Origin: Gigantopelta aegis
Lineage: Eukaryota; Mollusca; Gastropoda; Neomphalida; Peltospiridae
Length of the DNA: 64,000 nucleotides
Assembly: GCF_016097555.1 (NCBI RefSeq)
Contig: NW_024532779.1
Span: 1-64,000 of the forward strand
Direction of reading: 5' to 3'
Shown: piece by piece, positions 1 through 12,209 of the stretch
Layout: each line of letters starts with the position of its first letter
Numbering within the stretch: position 1 is the stretch's first letter
The notes under the pieces: model-generated
What the model was told of the DNA's origin: nothing
Database searches by the model: none
What the model saw: the letters and a program-made list of their open reading frames with translations, nothing else
Made by a program: the position numbers and the translations under genes

Positions 1-455
1 ATAATCAAGGTCAAAAAATCTCTATTAGAAGACCATAGCAAATTTTAACTCTTATTATTCTCCTTAGTTTATTGTTAATAGAAAAATCACTCTGAATTTA
101 AGGAAAACCTTAAGACAACCCATTACATCATCATTAAATGTATCATGTGAATTCGGTAAGAGTTAAAGTTAGTGATGTTGTGATGAAAAAACAGAAAAAA
201 TTAATAACGAAAAAAAACTACATAATAATTATAAATATTGAAAACAATATTTGTGTGATAATACTGATAATAAAACAATAAAAGTGAAATGAAATGATTA
301 ATAAATTTTATTATCGTTGAGTTAAAAAAGGCAATCTAGCTGTGATTGTGTATAAGAGATGATGTAATAATGATGTAACCAGCACATCATCAAAATGAGC
401 TGAAAACTTTTAAAGCTAAATTTAAAAGAGAAAGAGATATATAAACTACTACATG
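1..455. other. AT-rich stretch without a recognised gene
   Basis: Very AT-rich sequence with short A and T runs. No open frame of useful length and no recognisable protein segment on either strand. It precedes the 59-bp tandem array and could be intron or intergenic DNA of a gene lying outside the window. Confidence 0.5.
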
Positions 456-1043
456 CACTAGTCTAGAGTTTACTAATGGTAGCTTATCCTAAGTCACTGT
501 GGTAAGTATGTGGTGTTCACTAGTCTAGAGCTTACTAATGGGTAGCTATCCTAGGTCACTGTGGTACTGATGTTCACTAGTCTAGAGCTTACTAATGGTA
601 GCTATCATAGGTCACTGTGGTAAGTACTGATCGGTTCACTAGTCTAGAGCTTACTAATGGTAGCTATCCTAGGACACTGTGGTAAGTATGATATTCACTA
701 GTCTAGAGCTTACTAATGGTAGCTATCCTAGGTCACTGTGGTAAGTACTGATGTTCACTAGTCTAGAGATTACTAATGGTAGCTATCTAGGACACTGTGG
801 TAAGTAATGATATTCACTAGTCTAGAGCTTACTAATGGTAGTATCCTAGGTCACGTGGTAAGTACTGTTCACTAGTCTAGAGCTTACTAATGGTAGCATT
901 CTAGGTCATTGTGGTAAGTACTTGATGTTCACTAGTCTAGAGCTTACTAATGGTAGCTACCCAGGTCACTGTGGTAAGTACTGATGTTTTCACTAGTCTA
1001 GAGCTTACTAATGGTAGCTATCCTAGGTCATTGTGGTAAGTAG
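456..1043 (+). repeat. Tandem array, ~59-bp unit with splice-like signals (copy 1)
   Basis: About ten head-to-tail copies of a unit of about 59 bp, each beginning near CACTAGTCTAGAGCTTACTA. Read on the + strand, each unit holds a branch-point-like CTTACTAATGG, then TATCCTAG as an acceptor-like site, then the 9 bases GTCACTGTG, then GTAAGTA as a donor-like site. Copies differ by single substitutions and small gaps. The same unit recurs at 61326-61774, inside an intron. No gene was recognised around this first copy, so whether it is transcribed is not known. Confidence 0.92.
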
Positions 1044-1220
1044 TACTGGTATCTCTTACCTTGCTCTATCTCTTTCATCTATTACTCCTATCTCTAGCAA
1101 CTCATCATTACTAATGTCCTTATATAAATCGTATATCATACAAATCCTGTTTCCACCATTGTGGACGTATACTCTGTAAACCATTTGATGTTAGCAAATC
1201 TTGTATAGTACTAGGAGTCT

Positions 1221-1257
<37 letters not shown>

Positions 1258-1559
1258 AACATGTGTTGTTTACAATCAACATTACTATTACTAACTGAAG
1301 GTGTTTTGGACATTTGGTCTTTTGTTAGTGGTGGAGAGTCCCCTGATAGTTTAGTCCTTTTTGTGGGTACAGGAGGGTTATTTTTACCACGTTGGGTATA
1401 AACTACAACAGTAATTGGATATTATAGTAAAACAGATGATGAGATGAAACTCACTAAAAACCAATGAAACCAAGTCCTCTTGGTTTTTCGCTTACTGGTG
1501 GTCTACTGTGAAAACAACACAACACAACATAGTCCTTATTTGGATTATAACATACTATA
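1044..1559. other. Spacer with a GT/GA microsatellite
   Basis: No supported gene. A (GT)n run followed by a (GA)n run lies at about 1220-1257. A 66-residue open frame at 1201-1401 starts through this microsatellite and has no recognisable domain, so it is not called as a gene. Confidence 0.5.
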
Positions 1560-2775
1560 TTATGTTAGTAATGATATTATAAATATATATTGTAGTATAT
1601 TAGTACTGTGTTATTACAATATATTGGAGTATATCGTACTGTGCTAGTACAATATATTGTAGTATATGAGTACTGTGCTAGTACAATATATTGTAGTATA
1701 TTAGTAATGTGCTGTACAATATATTGTAGTATATAGTACTGTGATAGTACAATATATTGTAGTATATCGTACTGTGCTAGTACAATATATTGTAGTATAT
1801 CGTACTGTGCTAGTACAATATATTGTAGTGTATTAGTACTGTTTTAGTACAATATATTGTAGGTGTATCAGTACTGTGTTATTACAATATATTGTAGTAT
1901 ATCGTACTGTGATAGTACAATATATTGTAGTATATTAGTACTGTGCTAGTACAATATAGTTGTAGTATATCGTACTGTGCTAGTACAATATATTGTAGTG
2001 TATCAGTACTGTGCTAGTACAATATATTGTAGTGTATTAGTACTGTGTTAGTACAATATATTGTAGTGTATCAGTACTGTTTATAATTGTAGTATATCGT
2101 ACTGTGCTAGTACAATATATTGTAGTGTATCAGTACTGTGCTAGTACAATATATTGTAGTGTATTAGTACTGTGCTAGTACAATATATTGTAGTGTATTA
2201 GTGACTGTGTTAGTAAATATATTGTAGTGTATCAGTACTGTGTTATAATTGTAGTATATCGTACTGTGCTAGTACAATATATTGTAGTGTATCAGTACTG
2301 TGCTAGTACAATATATTGTAGGTATAGTACTTGTTAGACAATCTATTGTAGTGTATCAGTACTGTGTCTATTGTAATATATCGTACTGTGTAGTACAATA
2401 TATTGTAGTGTATCAGTACTGGTAGTACAATATATTGTAGTGTATCAGTACTGTGCTAGTACAATATATTGTAGTATATCAGTACTGTGCTAGTACAATA
2501 GTCTTATATTGTATATCAGTACTGTGCTAGTACAATATATGTAGTATATCGTACTGTACTAGTACACTATATTGTAGTATATCGTACTGTGGTGTATTAC
2601 AATATATTGTAGTGTATCAGTACTGTGCTAGTACAATATATGTAGTTATCAGTACTGTGTTAGTACAATATATTGTAGTGTATCAGTACTGTGCTAGTAC
2701 AAATATATTGTAGTGTTCAGTACTGTGCTAGTACAATATATTGCAGTATATCATTACTGTACTAGTATATATATT
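1560..2775. repeat. Satellite array, ~33-bp palindromic unit
   Basis: Roughly 35 head-to-tail copies of a 31-34 bp unit. Each unit joins the perfect palindrome ACAATATATTGT to a hairpin-like GTACTGTGCTAGTAC, linked by TAGTGTATCA or TAGTATATC. Units vary in the linker and by single-base gaps. The array ends about 110 bp from the stop codon of the SHIP gene on the opposite strand, so it lies in or just beyond that gene's 3' flank. Confidence 0.95.
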
Positions 2776-2885
2776 ATCTTTACATTACTTACTGTATATG
2801 TATAGTATGCCTAGTATTGTGCTAGTATGTATTAGTATTGCACTAATGTTGTACTAATGTATTGTGTTAGTATTGTACTAATGTA

Positions 2886-5800
2886 TTATAATTTACTTAG
2901 CATGAGCGCTGTTTTGTCTCTTGGACCTGGTGGTAAAGGAAGCGTGGTAGCTGAGGTTGGTGAAGTAGGGATGGCCTCAGGATAAGTAGGTAATGGTGGT
3001 GACCCTCCAGAATATGATCGTGAAGATGTTGATGTGGCTAATGTAGATGACATTGTTCTGAACGTTGGAATATCCCTACGTTTGGGAACTGGAGGTAGGG
3101 TGTCACTTCCTTGTCGTCCAGGAGGGAGAGGCATTGGTGGGCGCTGGAAGCCATCATTGTCAGGAACAGAGGTACTAAAGTTAGATGAGGGTAGAGGCAT
3201 AGGTGGACGGTGGCAAGAAGCACTACACCGAACGTGGAAATGGTAAAGGGGTCGATATTCGGTTGCTTCCCCTCCACTTTGAGGACGAGAATGGAAAGAA
3301 CCAGTTGAGCTAACTCCACCTCCTACATAAAATGTTGACCTAGAGCCGACAGAAGTAACTAAAAAGATAAAAATAATTTGTGAGTACTTAAACATGAATT
3401 ACATACTTTCCTCAACTTCTGATTCTAATAAAGTCCAAGTTTCCTAAGAGACAACATTAAAATACACTAATAAACACTGTTTACAAGACTTACCATAAAG
3501 GTCTTTCTCTGTGTCACCATAGAGTGGGACTATAATGATCCATTGTGACATGTATCATACATCTATAGAGGACATGTAGATATTCTTAGTTTGTTCATGA
3601 AACTTACTCAAATTCTCCTAAGAAAAGTCCTTGATGGATTAGTTCACGAGTTACAGATTGTGGATAAGGGTTTATAACACTTCCAAGAGCGAAACACAGC
3701 ACTCAGCTAAGAATAGAGACAATGATCAATGAATAAATTAATAAGAGTATATACCGTAAGGCTCATCACTATCTGTAGATTTCAACATCAATAAAATATG
3801 TTGTTGCTCCAAATATTCCTGTTCTAGTATCACAGGAGCAATCTGTGGATGGAGTCAGTAGTGTCATGTGATTAGCAGCACTATCTAAATTTACCTTAGC
3901 TACAGGTTCATTATTGTTCCATTCAGGTCGTAAGTACCTTCCATCAACTAATTCTGTAAATGTTTGTTAGGATCTGTTTTAACAACACCTGAAATGAAAA
4001 TGTAATTTTAGATAGAAAACAAAATTTTGTATAGACAACCTTCAAAACAAACTGAATGTATTTCAATATAAAAGTGAGTCCCTGTGTTTGTCAGGATCTA
4101 GAAAGAAATATAAAAGCAGTGTTAACTTGTATATATTACAGTACAAACTAATGCCAAATAGAAATCAATGTGTGCTAAGAATTATCAAACATATACCTTA
4201 GCTGAGCATCGTTGGAGGATAATAAAAGTGCTATTATGTCCACTGTGAGCTGTACATTGATGACACACATAAGATAAGGGTTTTAAAAATAATTATACCT
4301 TTATTTGAAGCATGCTGTTTGAAACCACCAATTTGAAATGTTGAAAAAACAGGACAATGATCACTGGTCATTATATTATTGGAACAACCTATATAACAAT
4401 TGTCTTTGTAATTGTTGTAACACAAATATATATTATAGTTTTATTTATTCATCAATCCTTCCATACCATATGATGTATTATGTATCCTTGATCCGGGATA
4501 TGATTTCCACAAGACTCGGTCGCAAAAAGATGGTTCATTAATACGGTACCTGACCTTTTCTTTTTAATATATACATAACTACCCATAGTTGTTTTCTCCT
4601 TACGAAAACGATATGTGGGAGGGAAACAAAATGGAGGTTCCTCTGAGACAGAGAAAAGAACAAAGTATTAACTTTTGCATTCAGATCAGCAGATTTAGGT
4701 GCCTTACCAAAACCAACAAAAACTTTCTTTTTTCTCCATTCTCCTCTTCAATTGGTCAGCACAATAAATTGGATTGATATCAGCATTTTGCGCATGCTTT
4801 ATTATGTCCTGAAAAATGGATGAATGAAACAGATTAATGGACAGACATTTTATTTACATACCTTTGGATCTAGTTCAACACGATAGTTGAGATCACCGAA
4901 AGAAGAAAAGATGATTAAATTGGTGAGTCAAATCAAATTGGCTCATGTGCTTATGTTTCATGTTGCCATTCCTTTTAAGATATCATGATAATTTTGGTTA
5001 CGCCCTAAAGTTGAACAGGTAAATTGACACTAGATGGACGGACTATATTGAACAGACCTGTGACATTCTCAGTGCCTGATGTTAATGAGCAGCAATAAAC
5101 CCAAAGAAATATTGTTAATAAAAAACGATATTCCAACACCACCTTTTATTACCCCCAATGTGTTACCTTATACCAGTTCGTACTAAAGACAATGGCATAC
5201 AATAATACTAATATAATTATTGAGATACCAACACTAGATAACAAATTATAACTAATTATAACAAATATAATAATGATAACAAACAATGAACAATCACAAG
5301 ATAGATAACAATACATATAACAATAGACAAAACAATAGAAAAACAAACCTGAGTGTGTTCTACATGAATGATTTTCTTGGTATGTTCTGGTTGACCAGTA
5401 TGACAAGTCGTTATACCCAGAGAGTCTGTGATGTCACACGTTCATATTCAACATCAACAAGGTTCTTCAAAACAGACTTCACTTTAGCTACCCCCACCAT
5501 TCCCTTGCTCCCATTCCCGACTCTAATATATATAACATGCTAAATGTAATTGTTTACAAGACATTTACATGTAAGTAAGTAAGAGGTTAGATGTAGCACC
5601 ACTTGCCTGAGTACCAATAGCATAAATGTCATGTGCAGGAGCAATTCCTTTGTCCATGTTCTGCCCCATCCATCAGATTTAAACCAAGAGTCAATATCAG
5701 TGGGTGGTGCACTGTCACCTTAAAAACAAAGAAGATAACACATGTCATATTTAATACAACTTAATTGCAGGGACATACCCCCATATTCAAGTACCGATAA

Positions 5801-8496
5801 AAACTGAAATGGAATCAGGATCTTCATGAGTATGTAGTTTGTTGCGAATCATTTGAATTAGTTGACAGAAATGTTCTCTCGCCTACAACAAGTTTATATA
5901 ACCAGTTTATCAAACCAGTTATATAGATGAGGGGAACGTACTGCATACTATTGAAAGACGTAGTCCTTTCTGTTGTGCCCTTCAAACAAACACACCTAAC
6001 TTCTGTCTTTTGATCGAGATTTAATAAGTTGAGTCACTAAGAAAGAAAAATAGAGAAGTGGACAAACAACAAACTAACTTACCTTGATTATGATAGAATG
6101 TTTGTCCTCCTCCTAAACTCTCCTTGTTGCTGATAGTAAGCTTAACATCTTTTATATGAACTGATAAACACATATTCTTTTTGGCTCCAAGTTGTTCCAA
6201 CTTCACCTGCAGAGGGTGAAGGCAGCAGTCTATTCTTTAGTCCATCCATCAATCCATCCATCCATTTGTCCATCCATTCTTTCATCCATTGATCCATTTT
6301 ACATACATCAAAGGAGACTTCATTCATCAAAGAATCAGAAGCACCTTGAAAGGATGCAGGTTGTGATAAAAACCCTTTATTAGATCCTATTAAACTAGCA
6401 CCTAAATCCTTATAGGTAGAGAATGCTATATATACAAAAGCAAAGCTATTTTTAGTAACATGACATCATAAGACTGACAGTAGTCTCTAGTTTCTGCACA
6501 GATGCTGCACAATCACTTAATTTATAATGAACAGAGTCAAATGAGTTGTCTTGAGGTGATTGAACGACGAGTTTTAGTGGACTGTGTGGCTTGCTTAGCT
6601 CCACCCACTCGATCTAAAAGAGTCTGAAGAACTTCTATTTGAGCTATAAGTGCATCCAGTTGCTAGGTAACAAAATATAATATAAGTTCAATAGATATTA
6701 TACTAACTTGTGAGTCTTCTCTACTTCTTTGCTTAGCAGCTGTTTAAGACGAGCAGGTTCAGGAGCTAAAGAGCTCATGGTATCAATATCAATAGCAACA
6801 TCTTCAGTAAGATATTTTTTGAGATTATCCTGAAAGTCAGTATCCACTCTATACAATAAATAATTAATGGAATGCACAAATGGAAGTAACTAATATTAAG
6901 TTAGAGGCGATGAAACTTACTGACTAAGATCCACTTTAGCTAATGCAGCTAAAAGATATTTAGTGATAGCAGAGTCTGAACGATCATTAGATTGTTCATC
7001 GTCTTCTTGCTCATCATAATCTATAAGAGAAGATAGGGTTAAAAACTAAAGCGAGACATTATTAAAACGAACCATCATCATCGTCATCATCGTCATCATT
7101 TTTCTGTTGATCCAAATCCTCGTAAGACGGGTGGTGGCTTATGGGTGTGGTCAAACCCACAAAACTATACCTCTCTTGGGTTGGCTATAAAAACTCGACT
7201 AATTCATCCAGTGACAGAAACCTTTTTGCTGGAACCTTCTTGAGACTATAGAATAGTAAACCAAGCAAGAAAATCTATTATACAAAGAACAATGGTTCTA
7301 ACTTGTACAGAGAGAGAACAGTCATCATTAGGTAGAATACGATAATGATGAATTCTTTGCTGGTGACTAGTGATAAAAAAATACAATGAAAGTTTGACAA
7401 GAGCTTACAATATATAAACTGCTACCATTACATTTAGAAGTCATAATGTATTATATCTATAAATAATACCTTTGTAATTTGATACCTAATAATGTGATAT
7501 AGCGTATAATTAACTATATTGTATTGTTATATTATCTTTCCATTATTAGTAAAACAATATATTATCTATCTCATTATTATACATTTATACAGGAGTATAA
7601 TAACCATTTTTTTATTCGAAGATAATAGTGTTATCTAAACAAATAACTACTTCTTATCTACTATGTCACTATTGAATAACACACACACTAAATATCATAG
7701 TCTCTAATACTTTGGAACACCAATTAAACTATATTATTAAAATTAGCAGTTAAGTTTATTAACAAGAAACATATACTATATCTTCCAGTGACAGATTGTC
7801 CATCATTAGTAAATGGTTATCTTTTTAGCTGTCATCCATAAATGGTAAAAAGCAATGTACTAAAACAACAACTATCATTTAAATGGGAACTCAACTAACA
7901 GTTAATTTTGTGTTGACTGTTACACACACGCACGCACATGAAAGCTAAATATACAAGATATGGTTTACAAAACTACTTCTGGGGAAGACATACCTGTATA
8001 TATATATACTGACATAGTTTGTATATTGTCGCCATTAATGTATACAATGTATAGTCTTTGTATGCATATGAGTGTGTGTATCTATGTGTTATGATATTAA
8101 AGGAACCAGAACTGAAAAGACAAAGCTTGAATAAAAATAATAAATACAGAAATGGAACAATCTAAATAAGTATAGAGTCATTGACAATATTGGTACATGC
8201 AAACGCCTATGAAACAATTGTAATTCAGTCTAAAAACACAAGAAATGTCAATATGAGGTCAAGAATATAAAGATTGCCAATTAACACATCTATTTAGGAT
8301 TCTCATAGATACAGAGCTTTACAACTACCATTAAACCTAATTATACTTACATCAGAGACAGTACGTATGCTCCTTTCATGGATTCTGATGGACGAATTAA
8401 GAATGAGCCATCTTTTCCGCGACTGTCTACCAGCAAACGTTCCGTTGCCATACGTCCAAGATTGCCATGGAACCATGGCCTGTTAGCTTCTGACAT
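2886..8496 (-). CDS. INPPL1/INPP5D ortholog: SH2 domain-containing inositol 5-phosphatase (SHIP, INPP5D/INPPL1 type)
   Basis: A multi-exon gene for a signalling enzyme that, in the known family, removes the 5-phosphate of PI(3,4,5)P3 at the plasma membrane. The first exon (8351-8496) encodes an SH2 start, WFHGNLGRMATERLLVDS, with the phosphotyrosine-binding arginine in FLIRPSES. The SH2 continues near 7310-7365 with HQQRIHHYRILP. Acidic and helical exons follow at 6540-7250. The catalytic domain shows APAHDIYAIGT (about 5605-5645), FGDLNYRVELD (4861-4901), PSFCDRVLWKSYP (4493-4533) and TSDHCPVFSTF (about 4335-4375). The last exon (2886-3395) is proline-rich, with repeated RPPMPLP, a likely SH3 ligand. 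The order SH2, phosphatase, proline tail is that of vertebrate SHIP. Frame breaks are common; exon joins are approximate. Vertebrate SHIP1 and SHIP2 arose by duplication, so neither name is preferred. Confidence 0.9.
6238..6302. repeat. (CCAT)n microsatellite in SHIP
   Basis: Tetranucleotide repeat CCAT with variants such as CAAT and TTGT, lying between coding segments of SHIP, probably in an intron. Open frames here on both strands are products of the repeat. Confidence 0.85.
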
Positions 8497-8842
8497 TATG
8501 ATGACCAAAAAGATGCGTGTAATTCTAAGAGAGAAGGGCTCCTTGGCTTGAAAAATAAATAAAAACTAAGTTATGATTAAAGGGGGGAACTTAGGGCCAG
8601 TAATTTAAATTTAAACATGCCACGCCTTCCACGAGAATAATTAATTGACCTGTCCGAGACTCGACCAAATCAAACAATTATGACTCAAGTTTTTCTACCT
8701 TGTGAGAGCGAACACTGGCAAGAAGACAAACGCTATTTCATTCTTTTTCTCATATCAAATCACCAAATGAATTCAGAAAGCTAGTCAATGAGCATACCTC
8801 AATATTATCACAGCAAAAAGCTGACACTCAACTGGTTTTTCT
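8497..8842. promoter_or_regulatory. Divergent promoter region between SHIP and PARG
   Basis: About 350 bp between the SHIP start codon on the - strand and the first PARG-like coding segment on the + strand. No coding frame is seen. The head-to-head arrangement implies both promoters lie here. No TATA box or named element could be assigned. Confidence 0.55.
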
Positions 8843-11800
8843 TTGTCCCAGAGACTCTCCTGTCTACAAGGCCTAGCAGTATTTCTCACAGAAATTGCTA
8901 CAGATGACGAGAAGAATATGTTTTTTCAGACAACTTTGCCTTTTATATGTCGAAGTGCATCATGTCTTGACGTTTCTAGTGCCAGAGGACGGGATCCCTT
9001 TTCTTCGTCAACAAGAAGGGTAGCATACCACAAGATAGTAATAATTATCCTTTTACTAATTTAGGGCTACAGTTTCTTTAGGTTGTAAACTTATTGTTTC
9101 ATTAAATGCTAATGCTTTCGTATGTACATTTCTCATGTTCATCCTTTGGGAAAAGAAACAGGGGATTTAAACAATTTACCTTTCAGAGGTTCTTTTAAAT
9201 TTACTTCTGGAGAGTAAGATAAAGAAATGCATACTTTTATTTAGTCTTCATTTGCTAATCATGTGTCTATGTGCTCTTATGTGTCCATTTTACTGAAGCC
9301 ATTTTGTATCCATTCATTTGTATATCATCCATGTGTCCATTATACCATCTATGCGGCCATTTTGTACTTCCTTCATTCGTTTGTTTTTTTTGTGAAAGTA
9401 AATCAAGACAATCATCACAGACAGCTAAGTTACGTTGTATACTTAACTATTTTCACCGACTGTTGCTCGAGAGGAAGATGGGTGTACCAGGAATTGTTAC
9501 CTTTACTAGACAAGTAGGTATAACAGAACAGCTGTGATTTATACAGTCCTTTAAGGACTACATTTAAATCTCATTGGAGCACGACATACATAGTGATTAT
9601 AGTGATTTGTAAAGTAATTGAATAATTGTTAAAATTCAATAACACTCTAAATAAATTATTAATAAAATAAATGTGTCTATGACATCACTAGTGCTAAACA
9701 ACAGCTGCATTTTTCATTGAATACATATCAGATTATATTACAGATCAAATTGTTTGATGTTTGACAAATAGATACAATATTTATATGTTATTATTGTATA
9801 TTATTAGATGATAAATTATTGATTATTAATGGATGTGAATTATTGTATAATTTTTATTATCAGGTGGTGGACTATGATCAGATGCCATCCATACAAGACT
9901 GGAGAATGTCTGAGTATCCTTTGTGTTCTGTCTCAGTAGACAATACCAAAAGTCATCGAAGAGACTGGTAGCAGGAGTCTACAGGTTGTATATTTCGTAA
10001 ATTATGTTATTTTTATATGTTTGTCCCTTTTAGGTGGATTTTGCAGCAGCTCATATTGGAGGTGGGGTTGGGTTTTGGGTGGAGGGCGTGTACAAGAGGA
10101 GATTCGTTTCTCAATATGTCCAGAGTTATTGGTCTCAATGTTAATAATGGATGCAATGGATTCTAATGAAGCAATTATAATAAATGGTTTTGAAAGATTT
10201 TCTTATTATGAAGGCTATGCTGCTACTCTGAAATATGGAGGAAATTTTGAAGACGCTTCAGAGGTATATATGTGGGTATACAAAGCCTTATCTAAATAAC
10301 AATAATAAGTTTATTAACTATTCATAAAATGTGTACACAAAGCCACACCCAATAATAGTAATAGTTTATTAATTATTATTTATGTGTTTTGTGTAAATAT
10401 TCAGAGAGATGTCTATGGTAATCTCAATACCAGTTTAGGGCTATTAATGCAGTCAATTTTCAAGGGAAGTTCAAACCTGAGGAACAGTACCATGAAGGAA
10501 TGGTCCTCCGAGAATTAAACAAGGCATTGTTGGTTTTTTATGTAAGGATGAACGTGGAGATTTAATGATGGATCAAGTGGCTTTGCATCAAGGAGAGTAT
10601 GAAGAGATGGAACCAGAGTTAAATCTGACAGAGACAGGTTCTCAGGTTACTGATCCTGATGAAGAAGAGGAGGAAGTGCACTTGATGAGTCAGGTCTGGT
10701 GGAATATGCCACTATATGTCTAGTGATATACTTACTGATGCTATGAAGGACCTATCAACCAATTAGGGACAATGGTTTGTATATATAGTACATGGGCATG
10801 GACATATCTTGTTTTCAGACAAGAAAGCGATTGAGTCCTATGCCAGTGACTTAGTCAGTGATATATTTTCTAGTGTTAAAACGTCTCTAGCACATGATCA
10901 CTCACCAGCTGGTACTAATAGAACCTGAAGTACAAACACATGCTACCTCTACCTAGAATTACTTGTAAGTATTATCTCTAGTTGTGTGGTTGCTATGGTT
11001 ACTACAATATATGTAGGAGGAGCCAAGTAGTCGTTCATCCAATATACTGGTCAGCCAATGTTGCCTATTGAATTTGTCGAAAGTTGTAGTAGAAGATGCT
11101 GTCCAAATCTGGTGTCAAGGAGAGTATTGAGAACCCCCATCTCCTTTGGCTATAGGGTTAGTTCAACCAACTGTCATTGATGTGCTAGCTGAAACAGTTA
11201 ACTACGATGTGTTAGAAGGTATCACAATGCAAAACATCTAAAAAGACTAAAGCTGGAAAGAGCTCAACTGGATTGAGTACCAGCAGAAAGGGAGGACTCA
11301 TAAAGGAGGACCTGTTCAAAAAGATCCCAAAGGCCACTCTCGGCAGCTCTCTGGTGGACGTCATTTCAAGCCAGTCTCCATGACAGATGGCTCAGATTTG
11401 TTGGATCAATGTCCCTACAGCCTCTACATCTCGGATGAGTATAGCGTGGTCTACTACTTCTACTCGAGATGATGATTCTTTACCACCATCGCCAACAGAA
11501 ACTGGGACAGCTTAGCTCTCCGAATGGTTGGAACAATTGATGAGTTCAGCTCAATGTTAGCAGACATTGTTCTTAGAGATGCTATAGCTTTGGCAAAACA
11601 ACCAGAGGATTTGGGACCACATTTAGATTCACATAAAGATGAGACATGTGAAGATAAAGGCTTGTCTAAGATTTGATACTTTTCTCACAGCTTACGAGAG
11701 GCTGGTTCACAGTATTCTCTGGATATTGTAAATGAAGGATTATTAACTTTTTCACCACGATGGCACAATATTCAAAAAAATGTGCTTAGACCTGTTGCTA

Positions 11801-12120
11801 CGGGTAACTGGGGGTGTGGTGCTTTTAAAGGTGATCCACAGTTGAAGGCATACTACCAAGGGATGGCTGTCTCTTCTTGCGGTCGACAGAACTCAAATAT
11901 TATCCTTTTAAAGAGAGCTAGGTGTAGGAACAAGTAAGTAAAAAACATTTTTATACACAATTTAGTAAAACTCAATCCTTTAGCTAACAGAGGTTGTAAA
12001 TAAAATTACAGCTGCCTCTACCACTGTGGGACAACTGTGTTGTTCATTCTAGAACTATGTTCTAAGAGGACCACAGGAGATACAAGGGAAACACTTTTTT
12101 GATTATCTCCTCAAAAATAG
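8843..12120 (+). CDS. PARG: Poly(ADP-ribose) glycohydrolase fused to an AKAP11/SPHKAP-like region
   Basis: Known PARGs cleave ribose-ribose bonds of poly(ADP-ribose). An early segment, FFQTTLPFICRSAS (about 8916-8957), fits the PARG helical region. The next exon has KLRCILNYFHR and GVPGIVTFTRQ (9426-9514). The macrodomain follows: DFAAAHIGGGV and then VQEEIRFSICPELLVS, with the catalytic QEE at 10093-10101, and FERFSYYEGYA. Next come AINAVNF and RELNKA (10440-10530). About 1.2 kb of acidic, Ser-rich sequence then holds several amphipathic helices, for example YASDLVSDIFSSV. PARG sequence resumes with VATGNWGCGAF (11798-11830). The tail has VVNKITAASTTVGQL and ends FDYLLKNS before a stop at 12118-12120, which resembles the C-terminus of AKAP11/SPHKAP. 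The true start may lie upstream. An ATG at 9478 is internal, because family-like residues precede it in frame. Some frame breaks are present. Confidence 0.9.
10650..11790 (+). other. RII-binding-like helix region inserted in PARG
   Basis: This part of the PARG gene has no counterpart in the vertebrate PARG that I recall. It is acidic and serine-rich and holds short amphipathic helices at about 10702-10755 (SSDILTDAMKDL), 10830-10890 (YASDLVSDIFSSV), 11060-11105 (LSKVVVEDAVQIW), 11185-11230 (DVLAETVNYDVLEGI) and 11540-11610 (SSMLADIVLRDAIALA). Two of them fit the published A-kinase anchor spacing of small hydrophobic residues (i, i+3, i+4, i+7, i+8, i+11) exactly: ASDLVSDIFSSV and SMLADIVLRDA with its preceding serine. 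One more fits nearly. Binding to PKA regulatory subunits is inference. Confidence 0.65.
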
Positions 12121-12209
12121 TTGTACTTTTTGTTGTTTGAGAATTTTGATTTTTTTTTCTAAATAAAATTACCAAAAATGAAAAATTGCAAAACTTGACA
12201 GTAAATTAT
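12121..12209. other. Convergent 3' ends of PARG and DDOST
   Basis: Only about 90 bp separate the PARG stop codon from the end of the DDOST frame on the other strand. An AATAAA at about 12161 could serve PARG polyadenylation. The two 3' UTRs probably overlap. Confidence 0.5.

Noticed and set aside
456-1043. CRISPR-like array
   Set aside because: The units are near-identical along their whole length with no unique spacers, and the genes in the window are those of an animal.
4234-4541. Plus-strand open frame at 4338-4541
   Set aside because: It is the antisense shadow of the SHIP phosphatase exons with TSDHCPVFSTF and PSFCDRVLW.
9263-9517. Open frames starting at 9263 and 9271, and the ATG at 9478, as PARG starts
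   Set aside because: PARG-like residues (KLRCILNYFHR) precede the ATG at 9478 in frame, and the sequence before about 9420 does not look coding. These ATGs are chance or internal.
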